NCBI RefSeq assembly: GCF_033568475.1 | Contig: NC_133121.1 | Coordinates: 4,154,001-4,218,000 of the forward strand | Source: Henckelia pumila | Taxonomy: Eukaryota; Streptophyta; Magnoliopsida; Lamiales; Gesneriaceae | Reading direction: 5' to 3' | DNA length: 64,000 nucleotides | In this document: piece by piece, positions 26,943 through 39,000 of the stretch | How the letters are laid out: each line of letters opens with the position of its first letter | Numbering within the stretch: the first letter of the stretch is position 1 | Made by a program: the position numbers and the translations under genes | Notes under the pieces: model-generated | The model's input: the letters and a program-made list of their open reading frames with translations, nothing else | The model's database searches: none | What the model was told of the DNA's origin: nothing

Positions 26943-29900
26943 TCACTTCTCTGTGGCAGGCTTCACAAATGAGAAGTCCTCGGATCTATCCTCCGCTCTA
27001 TCACGATGCATGCTCAACTCATCTTGTTTATCATCGTCGCGATCGACTCTTATGATCAAGCTCGACGTGGCACCTGATTTAGAAGCCCAGTTATGTTGAT
27101 CATGATCAGATTTGTCGTAGTCTTGATATTGATCGGTAGGCAGCTGTCCGGTGGTTTTGAAGCGCTGAAGCCTGGCATGTGTCGAGTTAAACGGTGAACC
27201 CATAGAAGACGTCGGGCTTCCACCACCATCACCTAGAGTTCGTGTCGATGGCTGTTCTCCTTGTCTTCCATGCTTTTTCTTTGCACCCATATGCCATTTC
27301 TTAAGAGCCTTAGACGTTTGTTCGTCAAAGATGGATTGCTTCATATGTGATCCCATCTGTTTTCCAGCCAAGAAATAGTTGAAGTGGTCAATATTATATA
27401 CTGAAGTTAGTTGAAGCAAAAAGACCACAAGCTTCATTTTCTTTAACATATTTGGGGGAAGGGCGTGGGCGTGGGCTTAAATCTCATGCCTGGTTTATGA
27501 CACAAGCATCCGTGCAGACGAGACTGCACAATGATTTTCTATGGCAACTTTTTTAACAATTTTTGTAATTTGAAGTAATGCAAAAGAATTACTAACATGG
27601 TGTATGATATTAAAATAAAATTCATCCAACTATTGTATTGGTACCTGGACAACAAGGGCGTATAGTGGAAGCGTAATATAGCTGCAGAAGAATAGGAGTG
27701 CTACCCTGAAATCACCAAGAAACAAAATTTATTATTTTTTAACATATTCTTATAAAGTTATTGTTTATTCTGTAGCAAATGTTGAATCAGGACTTACCCC
27801 AAAACAAGTTTTGTTATTAACAAGGCCACATTTCCTTCGTAGGCGCAATAAGTAATACCATCTTCATACTGTGCATGAGAAAAATTCTCTCCACGTAAAT
27901 GATTTCGCAAGGAAAAATTTCATACAATATAAGTAAATGACTCGAGGAGAGTCGTTACCCAAATCCACAGAAAGTATGTTATTTGGAAGGCATTCTGCAA
28001 AAAATGATTTAAAAGATTAAAAGAACTGCTCAGAGTGAATCTTTTATAAAAAAAAATATTGTGAAACATGGGACAGTTCGTCGTCAACAAAGGTAATACC
28101 TGAAACAACGCGAAATGTAGAAGCTGTAGAACCAGCTTAGGACGACCAAACCAAAAATGTTTATCTGAAACTTGCACAAGAGGCATGCCTTGAACCACTG
28201 CGCTTCTATCTTTGATCTCAATGGCCATTTTAGTCAAAATACTCTGTAGCTCCGTGCCGACGGCTAGGATTATCTGGAGAAAGTTACAAAATCAGGAGTT
28301 CTTCTTCAGGAACTTGACATTATAATGAGAAAAATACAGACACTTACAATAAAAGGAATTAAGGATGCCCAAAACAGTGTCTTCCACCCTGATTTTGACA
28401 AGTGTATAAAAGAAACATGTTACAAATGAATTAAATAGAGCGACAGAGGAAAATAAAACAGGGCACAACAGGCGACTTACCGCTGACATTTAGGAGCAGG
28501 AAAATAACAAATGATGCCCATAACACCGGACTGTAATCATATAAAAAACCATATAAATCATAGTCAGTCACATACATTTGATCTGGAGATAAAAAAAAAT
28601 GTCATGATTTAACCACATGCGAGTATGACATCACCTTATTCCTGCGAGATTCTTAAAATCATCCTCTAGTGACCTTTTGATGTATTTTTGAAAGTCAAAT
28701 TTACTTCCGGGGGCCAAATGAACCTAAAACAATAGGTAAAGTCTGTAACTTAAATAGGACACAGTGGGCATTTACAAATAGGTAGATTACAAAGATGTGA
28801 AGTTTACAGTGATGAATCCATGGCGGAGGGTCAAGTAGTCAGATCTGCTGACAGACCGGTAAAATTGCCTAAAAAAGCATCCCTGCATGTAAATATAGAG
28901 AGATTTTTTATATATTAATGTGTGGTCCAAACTAAGCCAAGCTCCCGATTTGCAGTTTAAGACACCAATTGAATCTAAATCTTACAATGTAAAACCACAA
29001 TGGAATCCTGGTCCAGAAACTGGTGTGCGCTCGCACAAATGAAGTTTCATGAGAAAGCCTGAATCTCGAAGTATCTGTCAAATTTCACAGTTACATTGCC
29101 TTAGGGAGTAAGAACTAAAAATAAAATTTCAAGATCTATAAGAAATGCTCACATAATATACACGTACCATTAGAAAACTCGTAGTTATGGGATGACGTCT
29201 CCTGCTCCCATTGCTTCCAGCTACGAGTCTGCACCGAAAGGTTTGTCATTTTTTGGAGTTTCAAATAAAACATACACCAAAGTATGCTCTGAGGCTACAC
29301 AAGAATGATCAGGTTAGGGAACATTGAATTACCTTGAATCTTCCGAGGGCCATAATAATACCACAGTAAGCCACATGCAGAACTGCTAAAAAGAATATAA
29401 GGACATGAATCTGATGCAGTCCTTTTACAGAGATAAGAGGTACTCGCCCCTGTTTAAAAAAATCTACATTAATGTTACCAAAATCTCATTCTATCTGTAT
29501 CTCATGCAGTGAAGAAAAATAAAAGTGAAATCCCACTAAGAAATTTTGATTGAAGAGCAAAATCTAGCTACATTATCAAAGAACTATGACAATGGTTGAT
29601 TCGAAACAACAGTTTCTCGCATAAAAGTAGCAAGATTTGAAGAGCTCGAAAGCAATAATTACCTCCTTGCATGTAGGCTCATTTTTCGCCGCTAAAATTC
29701 TATGCTCGTTAAACAGTCTACGTTTCGGTTGTCCGGCCGCAGGACAAGGCAACATGGTGTCAGCAACACTAACTGGTATGCATATGTCAGCAATATGATA
29801 CTGACTGAACACAAGGATTAGGGAGATGAAGCCGAGTATCATCAACTCTGCCATCGGAAAAAGAAGCAAAGTTAGAAACTTTATTTTCATATTAGAGATA

Positions 29901-31438
29901 GTGGGGAGAGACACAAGGGACAAATTACCGGCTTTGACTTTCTCCAATGCCTCGTATAAGGCTCTCTTGTGCCTATTTGTTAACCACTGTAGATAGCAAT
30001 ATCGTGTTATGTCAAGGGCTGGTTTAATACAAGGAAACAATCTGAAGTAGACGACAGTAGATAAGGGCTGAGCCAGGACTCCATTGTTAGAGGGGACATA
30101 ATTTTTAATCAACCAATTCATAACTTTTTAGGAGGTGCAACAATACAATATTAATCTAAAATTAAAGTTCTTTAATAAAATCAGGAATGGTTATCTAAAT
30201 AAGGGCTGACTTGAATGCAGCTTTGCCACTGACAGTAGAAGGAAGGACTGATTTAACAAGTAGCTATTGAGATTTAAAGTAAATTATGAAAATAGTTACA
30301 TCTCCTTTTAACTAAATTTCCTGAGTTTGCAACAGAGTGATGTAACAAATAATTTTAATTTATGAAAGCTAGGTGATATGCCATGAAAGACGAACACAAC
30401 AGTATCATCATTGCTTATTTAAGCAATTCCAAACATATCTCCATTGTTTAGAAATCATTAAAGCGAAAGTTCAACAGCAGATATACACATACGAAGAATC
30501 AGAAACGCATCAATTCCACATGTTAAACCTTCCAGGCTCTTTTCAATTTTTCAAAATTGTTTTTTTTTCAAGAAAAAACACAATTGATCACTCAAGCTTT
30601 GAAAAGAAAATCACCAAATAGGCAAAAACTTGCAAAACGAATGAATTAAAGCCTAATGCACCTCTACCATAATTTCTTGTGGTACACTAACTTTTTATAC
30701 CTCTTTGTATGAAATTATCCTAAATTGAAGAAGCTAAACTGGGCTACGTAATTTCTAAATAAAACAAAAGCATAAAGTATTCCAATGTTCACAACACTAT
30801 CAAATATTATTACTGATAAATCAGTACTTTGAGGAGTCTAATTCCATTGATGAAGTTTCAATTTCGATCAAGAATTATTGGTTTTTATCCATTGATCTTT
30901 TTCACAGGGTTGCGATTCTTTAAAAAATAACACAAAAAGGGGTAAAAACTCGAAAGCTACAAAATGACCGGTCCTTCCCAGAGGAAAAGCTACATGCTCA
31001 ATTGGGCTACTTTATCATCTAAAGAAGCTTTTAGCAAGATCCCACATAGATATATACTGTTTTAAGACAGTTCTAAAATACCAATCTTGTAATACCATGA
31101 AACATTCTCCACTAAAAAAAAAGCAAGAAAACAGTAAAATAAAGAATACCCAAAAAAACCGACGAAAAGAAGTGACTTGACTTTGAATACAGTCATGAAA
31201 TGTAACGTCATACTCATGCCTCCTAAACAAGAACTCAAAACACAAATTCGCTTAAAGATATGAAGCAAATACTAAACAAATAACAGAGAAAAAACAAGAA
31301 GAAGCTGCATACTGTTCCAAGTTTATGGATAAGCTTTTCGAGCCCAATAGAGATCACTATCATGACCGCGCACACGCCGGCAACAGCCCATGTCGGGGTC
31401 TGATCCAGATCTCTCGTGGTTGCGCTTTTAGTCGACAT
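26943..31438 (-). CDS. MLO: MLO family seven-transmembrane protein
   Basis: Fifteen exons: 31438-31313, 29986-29929, 29847-29663, 29449-29333, 29228-29168, 29074-28986, 28882-28808, 28723-28635, 28530-28481, 28388-28348, 28273-28100, 27994-27959, 27868-27798, 27705-27645, 27356-26943. They join to 548 residues with consistent phases. MLO landmarks in order: [20 protein letters not shown] (first membrane segment), [19 protein letters not shown], extracellular Cys positions (ICIPV, MLPCP, PTCKE), [81 protein letters not shown]. The C-terminal tail begins with the calmodulin-binding helix [18 protein letters not shown] (about 422-439) and ends with an EDFSF motif at 537-541. Family knowledge: plasma-membrane, calmodulin-regulated Ca2+ channel-like proteins; some are powdery-mildew susceptibility factors, others act in pollen tube, synergid or root signalling. 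Subclade is not settled by eye. Confidence 0.96.
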
Positions 31439-32038
31439 TTTTTTGAATCTTTTTCACTGGGAAGAACAAAAAAGCCCTGTATACTCCAAGGGACAGATTT
31501 GATTGGAGCTGAGGAGGAAGAAGGAGAAGCCAGCTGCTTGCTCTTACTTTGGCGCCAGGTAATTCTTTGTATGATGTATTGAATGATACGAGAATTTTTC
31601 GAAGAATTTATGGGCTATTAATGCTGAGTTTCAGTTGAATCTGTATTCAGCTTGAGAATTTTCAACGTAGAATTTAGTTCTACTACGTGTCCGAGACCAT
31701 TGAAAAGTAAGCCATAATAGCTCTTTCTTTGGTGAATAAACACATCATGTGATTATTAAAATAGATAAATGAAAGGGAAGAAGAAGAAGAAGACAGAGTA
31801 ATAGTAATCCAATCCCCATATTAGACCACTGTTCGTAGTTATGAATGATAAATCAAGTCAAAGCAAGAAAATTTCACATAAACAACAGTTTCCCTTCATT
31901 AAATTCGTCACTCACCCCCCCACCTGTCAAAAAATGCCTATATTACATTTGCTTCCGTGTCCACTAATTTGGGCATATAATCTCTATATTACATCATGTT
32001 ATGTTCTATATATCCAACTATTCATATAAACACACTTG

Positions 32039-32383
32039 TACCGTTTGGTAAACAAGATAAAAGTATGATAATATACAAATTTTTACTTATCTCATGTTTC
32101 TCTCATTTTTTTTGTTAATTCAATGATATCTCATGATCCGATATGAGATTAGATGTAGGTTTGATGACAAAAACCTCTCAATCCATGATATTAGTGGAGG
32201 ATTAGTGTTATATAAGTAAAATTTTGTGAAATTGACAATGGTAATTATGAGAATAAACATAATAATCCTACAAAATCAAACACATACAAAACAACATATT
32301 ATTCATAACTATGTCTTTTTTATCCATATCTCATCATATTTTTATTCATCTATCGTGCATCTCATCCATGATACCAAACCGTA
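32039..32383. mobile_element. MITE-like element with 12-bp terminal inverted repeats
   Basis: TACCGTTTGGTA at 32039-32050 is mirrored by TACCAAACCGTA at 32372-32383 (11 of 12 bases pair). The subterminal parts are also partly complementary (ATGATAA/ATCTCATC-type words). About 345 bases, AT-rich, non-coding. Either TA or GTA could be the target duplication, so the superfamily (mariner, PIF/Harbinger or hAT) is open. Confidence 0.6.
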
Positions 32384-33025
32384 TCAGTGTATATGATATT
32401 AATATTCATTGTGTCAATGTCACAAAACATGAGTACTTATTAAATCAACGGTTAGGATACTACTCTTGGCTAACTTGAACTCAACCTTTTGATACACTAA
32501 TTTGTGCGACATATATAATGCACCCATATTTGATCATATATTTTTGTTTAATTAATGTAACGTATGGTTCGATTTTTAGAAAAAAAAATGTAATCGATGT
32601 TTATATGGCTACATATTGTCCACGTGTGCTGCAGGACCAAATATAGATAATATGTTAACGTCAATTTTGTACGTATATATATATGTATAGCAACCATTTA
32701 TGACTGCATTTGATTGGGGTTTTAAAACTATTTTTATACAATAAAAATTATAATATCTTTTCACGTGGGGTTCTTTATATACTTTGCTGGTTGAATTTGC
32801 TGTTTTATTCAAACCACGTTTCAATTAAAAAAAATAGAATCGAAACAAAAAATGACAGAGAGAGGCACACCTAGCGCACACGTAAAATTGTAGTTGACTG
32901 AAAAAAATTGACCATTTTTATCCAAATTTATATCGACCATTTGGGATGATTAGGAGTAGACAAGTCCGGAACCAGTTCCGGTCTGGTCAAGTTGACCTTT
33001 GTCGGGAAATTTTTATGCGGCAATT

Positions 33026-33026
33026 G

Positions 33027-33064
<38 letters not shown>

Positions 33065-33195
33065 TTGATATGGTGAGCACCTATCATGTGCACTTATGTG
33101 TGCACCTGCTGATGTGGCGTTCACCTATTGGATGTAGAGGATGCCACGTCAGCGATGCACACAAAAGTGCACATCATGGTGCTCATAATATCAAA

Positions 33196-33240
<45 letters not shown>
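33026..33240. mobile_element. Hairpin MITE inserted in a TA microsatellite
   Basis: A block of about 140 bases (33061-33202) is flanked on both sides by pure TA runs (about 33026-33060 and 33201-33240). The left arm (GTTTTGATATGGTGAGCACC, then CATGTGCACTTATGTGTGCA) is the inverted complement of the right arm (TGCACACAAAAGTGCACAT, then GGTGCTCATAATATCAAA). Inner segments GCTGATGTGGCG and TGCCACGTCAGC also pair, leaving a loop of about 22 bases. Nearly the whole element can fold into one stem. The style recalls TA-microsatellite-targeting Micron-type elements. Confidence 0.8.
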
Positions 33241-33246
<6 letters not shown>

Positions 33247-33319
33247 AAACCGTGCAGGACACCATGTTTTCATGATCAAGTCCAACTTTTCACTGGCTGT
33301 AGATTTCGCACCTATTTTT

Positions 33320-34805
33320 TAACGATTTATTTGCACCAAATATCACTGTTAAATATTGAAAATGCACACTTCTCTCATGTGAAATTTTAATAGTCATTTT
33401 CAACCCTAACCTTTTAAAAAAATAGCACACTCGCCCCAACAGATGAGTGATTATTGCACACACGCCCCTCATGCGACTGAGCAAAGATTTTGATATTTTT
33501 TTTGCACCAAATATCCATGTGAAATATTAAAAATGCATATTTGACCCCTGTGAAAATAATTTTTAAATTTATTCAACCAATAATACACAATTTTTATTAA
33601 AATCTAATTATAAAATATTTAGCAAACACTTTTTGTTTTATTAATTTTATTTTAAATTTTAAATTTATTATGATTATATAATTGTTTTTTAAAAAATATT
33701 ATTATTTTATCTTGTTATCATTATTTTTTAAACTTTCTTCTTATTTCCAACTTTTTCATTAAAAATGCATTTATAAACGGGATTTAAATACCTAGAATTA
33801 CCAAAATATTAAATCAAAATGATGAGTTCATGCATATTACTTTTTAATTTAGGATTATATGTTTTTGAATAAAAATCTAAATTTTTTAAAATGCATTGCA
33901 GAATTTGCATTAAATAATAATACACATATTTATTAAGATCTAATTATAAATATTTTTCAAACATTTTAAATTTTATTTATTTTTATTTTTTATTTTAAAT
34001 TTATAATTAATTTATTTATAAAAAAATTATTACTTTATCTCGTTATCATTATTTTATCAAATCACTTTGTGTTTTCAACTTTTTCATTAAATATGATTCA
34101 TAAATAATGATTTAAATATCTAAAAATACCAAAATATTGAAATAAATGATAAGTTCTTGAATGTTATTTTTTCGATTTAGAATTATATAAGCATGTTATT
34201 TTTTATTATTTATTACAAATTGTACAATGCATATTTTTGAAAAATTTAAATTTTGGTTCAATAATATATAGTCATATATCAAAAAAATAATATGTTTGAA
34301 CTTATCAGTTTAGTTTAATATTTTGGTACTTAAAATTATTTAAATACTTATTTTTGAATGCATGTTTAATGAAAAAGTTGGAAATACAAAGTGAGTTTAA
34401 TAAAATAATGATAACATGATAAAAAAATAATATTTTTTAGAAAATAATTAATTAATGATAATACATTTAAAATAAAAAAATAAAATTAATAAAACAAAAA
34501 ATGTTTGCTAAATATTTGCAATTGGATTTTATTAAAAATTGTGTATTATGGGTTGAATAGATTTAAAAATTATTTTCACAGGGGTCAAATATGCATTTTA
34601 AATATTTCATATGGTTATTTGGTGCAAAAAAATATCAAAATATTTTTCCAGTCGCATGAGGGGCGTGTGCACAACAATCACTCATCTGAAGGAGCGAATG
34701 TGCTAATTTTTTAAAAGGTTAGAGTTGAAGATGCCTATTAAAATTTCATAGGGAAGAAATGTGCATTTTCAATATTTCACAGGGGTGTTTGTTGCAAATA
34801 ACTCA
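33320..34805. repeat. 1.5-kb inverted repeat (near-palindrome) with a third internal copy
   Basis: The left arm (about 33320-33890) is the inverted complement of the right arm (about 34240-34805). Matching words include GCACACTCG/CGAATGTGC, CGCCCCTCATGCGACTG/CAGTCGCATGAGGGGCG and CCAACTTTTTCATTAAA/TTTAATGAAAAAGTTGG. By eye the arms differ at roughly 15%. A direct third copy of the inner arm lies at about 33890-34165 (AATACACATATTTATTAAG through GAAATAAATGATAAGTTC). Extremely AT-rich, no open frame. Likely a fold-back or very large MITE-type element; ends and target duplication are not resolved. Confidence 0.85.
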
Positions 34806-35013
34806 TTTTTGAACTCGTTCATTAAGAAAAAACCTTATCATATTAGTATAATTTAATTAAAAATACAATTAAAAATCATTTAATTTGTCGTAAATGTCTA
34901 AACCAAGTACAAAAATTATATGCAAATATAATTATATAAATCGAGACAATAAGCAATATCAATGTAATGTTGTGTTGTTGCTCTCACCTCCATAGGTTAC
35001 CCATTTTTTTTCA

Positions 35014-35015
35014 AA

Positions 35016-35097
<82 letters not shown>

Positions 35098-35110
35098 TTT
35101 TTTTTTTTTA
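35014..35110. repeat. Compound TA/TG microsatellite and T-run
   Basis: About 58 bases of AT repeats run straight into about 12 TG repeats and then a T-tract of about 13. Simple-sequence DNA. Confidence 0.95.
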
Positions 35111-35460
35111 TTTATATACAAATTCCATTAATACTTTTTCGGATACATAATATACAATTTTCTTTTTGTAGTATAGTAAATATGAATTTTTTTTTATGAT
35201 TTTAACCAATAAAATAATTTTAAAAACAAAATATATATCCAATTGAATTTAATAACAATATTGGACTCAAAATCAATTTAAATAATGGACAACATTGACT
35301 TTTTACTTTGATCATATACTAATTAAATTATTTTCAATAATTTATGTATCAATTTAACATATTATCGATAATCATGTACCAAAATAAATTTTATACTTTA
35401 TTCTATTGTGGATTATCCTTTTCTCCTTCTCAATTCAATCTTATTCGCGCATAATATATA

Positions 35461-35697
35461 CTAATACCCAAATGCATGCAATGCGTGCATTTTATTGTCT
35501 ATTTTTTTAATTGAAAATATAAAAAATTATAATAATAAATAGTTTGATTAAAAATGATATTTTCATAAATAAATATTCATGAAATGAAAAAAATAATAAA
35601 AATGATATATTCATAATTACATAACTTTATAAGACCAAAAGTAAAAATGATGTTCATAATAAAAGACTGTTTGCTCTTACTTAATATATAGTATAGA
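35461..35697 (-). mobile_element. Short non-autonomous Helitron
   Basis: Read on the minus strand it starts TCTATACTATATATTAAG (preceded by A) and ends with a near-palindromic stem TGCACGCATTGCATGCA, an 8-base spacer TTTGGGTA, and TTAG followed by T. This is the Helitron plan: 5' TC, 3' hairpin, then CTRR-like end inserted between A and T, with the last motif one base off CTAG. 237 bases, non-coding. A partial second copy of its 5' half lies immediately to the right. Confidence 0.65.
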
Positions 35698-35717
35698 TAT
35701 AATATAGATATAGATAA

Positions 35718-35838
35718 ATATTCATGAAATAAAAAATAATGAAAATGACATATTCGTAATTAAAAAATTATATAAGTACAAAAATAAAGATAATGCTCAT
35801 ACCAAAAGATCGTTTACTCTTACTTTATATATAGATTT
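35718..35838 (-). repeat. Duplicate of the Helitron 5' half
   Basis: Bases 35718-35838 repeat 35572-35697 (both run from AAATATTCATGAAAT to the TCTTACTT-TATATAG end) at about 85% identity. It shows a second Helitron 5' end in tandem, without its own 3' hairpin. Confidence 0.7.
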
Positions 35839-36098
35839 ATCGTCACGTGTATTTATTATAAAATAATTATATTATTTTACTTAGAGATTGATTTGGATTA
35901 TGTAAGGAAAAAATAAAATCATGATAATTATATATTATTATTTTTAAATTTTGAAAGGAGAAATAATATATAATAATTTGACCAACGATATATTTTATTT
36001 TGGTTTGCGAAAAAACAAAAGAAAAAAAAAAGGCAAAAAAAAAAGGCAAAAAAAAAAACCCCTTTAGGTACAGAAAGCTTTCCGGTTTTCACCCTAAA

Positions 36099-39000
36099 AT
36101 GGCAGTCGCGGGTTCGCTGTTACCGTCTCTTGAGTTCGGAATTAGCAGGAACACCAGAAGACCGTCGGTAAATACTCTAATCTTCGATTGATGCATTTCA
36201 CCTTTCAATTACATTGATTTTCCTTTAATAATTTCTGTAATATATTCATTTCAAGCTGCAGAATTCGAAGATTAGGGGCAAATTATGTTTATTGAGAGCT
36301 AATCCGCCATCAATTTCATTGGTATGGCTTTATGTTTCTGCGAATTCGGCTTCTGTGCATAGTGCCGATAAATATCTCCAAACGGAAGAATTATGCCTTT
36401 TATTTTGCGTTTGGTTGTCTTGATACCATTTGTAGTATGTTATTCTGGAAATGCTAATTCCTTTGTTGGATAAAGAAAAACTCTCCTTTGTTTATTCAAT
36501 CATGCTGAAATGCTGGTACCCGCGTGGAATGGTGGGTGATTTCTTTGTGGAAAGAGCCGAGTCACCGTTTCTCAATAATCAATATAGCTTATTAATTTTG
36601 TTAAACTAAGATACTTATTAATGGATTCTATTTTGGATGTTTCTTGTTTTAAAATTCTGTCCGCTGGTGAATTTTGTCTCTTCAATCTTTATTCTTGGTA
36701 TGACTTGTCTTGTGTTTCTATTTTGTATTTCAGAAACAATTTTCTTGGAGTACAAATTTTTCCAAGAGAATACATAGACGAGTATGCACCATCCCCTGTA
36801 GATATCACGTGTTTAAGTGTCAGTGTTCTCTAAATCCAGGCCCCTCGTTGGACATCACCTTTTTGAAGAAGGCGACACTAACATTAGCACGGTAATGGCT
36901 TCTGTCTGGCAGGTTGTTATCGTCAGGAAATCTTAATTTAAGTTTACCACCTCACTAGTTGCAACAACGATATGTTACACATTTGGAACACTTGATTAAG
37001 ATGAACAGGTTCCTCTCCATATATGTACACATAGCACAGTTGATCAGTAAATAACCATAACGTGGTCAAAACGTTTGATGGGCGAGTATGCTACTGGAGT
37101 TGCTTGCTGATTTATTTAATCTAAAGAATTAAGCACACGAAGAACAAATTATTTATTAATTTAATTTTTTGTCATCTTAATGATCAAGTTTTTTTCCCGT
37201 GTCTATCTAGTTTCTCTCGAACATTTATTGTTTCTATTCTACACAATCATTTTTACCTTCCAGACAAATTCCTGGTTTGCCTCCCGTGTCTTGAAATATA
37301 AAACTTGCTTTCCAAGGACAAACACGAGAAAAAAAAAGGAAAAAAAACACACGCACACAGTTGCTTTCAAGTGGATCCAGAGTAAAAAAAAAAAAAAGAG
37401 GAGAATGTTGAGAATCATGTGGTGGCACGATTCCTGATGTCTAAAATTGCTGAATCAAATATCAAGTATTTTCATTTGCTTTGATGGGTATATCTTTACT
37501 ATATTATAATATTTCTCTACCTTTTAAAAACTATTTTGGTATGCAAATGATGACACCATTCTAATATTACATTTATACCCTCAAAAATGCCTTTGTCTTT
37601 TCATTGTTGTTGGGTAAAATGGACAAAAACGATTCAACCCCACCATCTTCATCTCCCACCATCTTCTCCCACTATCTTTGTTTTTTTCAAATCAAACGAT
37701 TCAACCTCACTATGTTCATCTCCCACCATCTTCTCCCTATATCTTTGTTTTTTCAAATCAAATATTTAATTTAAAATAAAATAAAATAAATACATAAGAT
37801 TTATATATTATATCACACACGCAAAGCGTGTGCTTGGATGCTAGTAGAAATAAAATCAAATATGAAACAATTGTATTTCTCGTAACAGCAGATCTTGAGA
37901 AATGAATTACAGGAAACCGACAAGTTTGTGAATACTTGTTGAAGAAGAGTAATATAGTAACAGTCCTTGGCAGATGAACTAATTCTTGTACACTTAACTT
38001 TTAAAAATAATTTCCGCAAGATCGCAGAAATGAACTCCATAAAAGTGAACAGAACCATAAATTAGGTTTTCGAAAACAAGTGTATGACAAATCATATATG
38101 TTTTTGTCACGACATATAAAGACATCTGCCAGCTTGCAATTATAAAATTACAATACAAATCCTGAATGTTGGAGTTAATGATGTGATAGATGATATTTCC
38201 TCCCCTTTGGTCTTATGCAACCTTTTCATGAATGAAATTTTTTTCTTTTGATGTTTTCCAGACCATTTAAGAATTTGCAAGGAAGTCCTCTCGTGATCGA
38301 ATTGGCTTCAGCAGTGGGTATTGTCATTTTTGCAATATGGGGACTTGGGCCACTCGTGCAGCAAATAAGGAATTTTTTTTTGAATGTACGTGTTTTTGTG
38401 AATTCAATGGTCTTCATATTTAAGTTCCTGAATTTCTTTTTGGTCATCTCATTCATTGAAAAAGTAATGTCATGTTGAGACTAAGTTTGTTTTTTATGTC
38501 AATTAAGAAGTGAATTTTATCAGATTACCAATGAATTGTAGAAAAGTGACAGCAGTTGGAAAAAGAGCAGCACATTTTATGTGACAACCTCCTATGTTAG
38601 GCCCTTGTTTTTATGGGCTGGAGCAATCTTTATCTGTAGGTTGGTACCTCTCACTGAAGAAAAATTGGAAAATTAGATTACGCATAATAGACTGAATGAA
38701 AGTGAATTTTTGCAGAGCACTTGATTCAATGGTCTTTCCCACAGAGGCCGGTCAAATTGTGAAGCTACGACTCCTAAATTTTGTTAGATCATTGTCAACA
38801 GTGACGGCATGTGCATACTGTTTGTCAAGGTGAATCTCTGTTTTTAGGCTAATGTGTTAATCTTATTCTGATGATCTGCTTTAATTTCTGGACTTCTTTT
38901 TTCCTCTGAGATTGATATCAGTGACGCAATCTATTCATATGAATATTGTTAATTATGGATCACAGAAATATATTAAGCACTTATGCTCAAACATTTATCC

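Larger units (their letters stand above)
31439..36098. other. Divergent spacer between MLO and MSL genes, rich in small mobile elements
   Basis: About 4.7 kb between two divergently transcribed genes. Besides the two promoters at its ends it holds a TIR MITE (32039-32383), a hairpin element inside a TA microsatellite (33026-33240), a 1.5-kb inverted repeat (33320-34805), a TA/TG microsatellite (35014-35110) and Helitron ends (35461-35838). No gene seen. Confidence 0.75.

Noticed and set aside
35014-35110. Telomere-like or satellite array
   Set aside because: The repeats are plain TA and TG dinucleotides, not TTTAGGG or a longer satellite unit.
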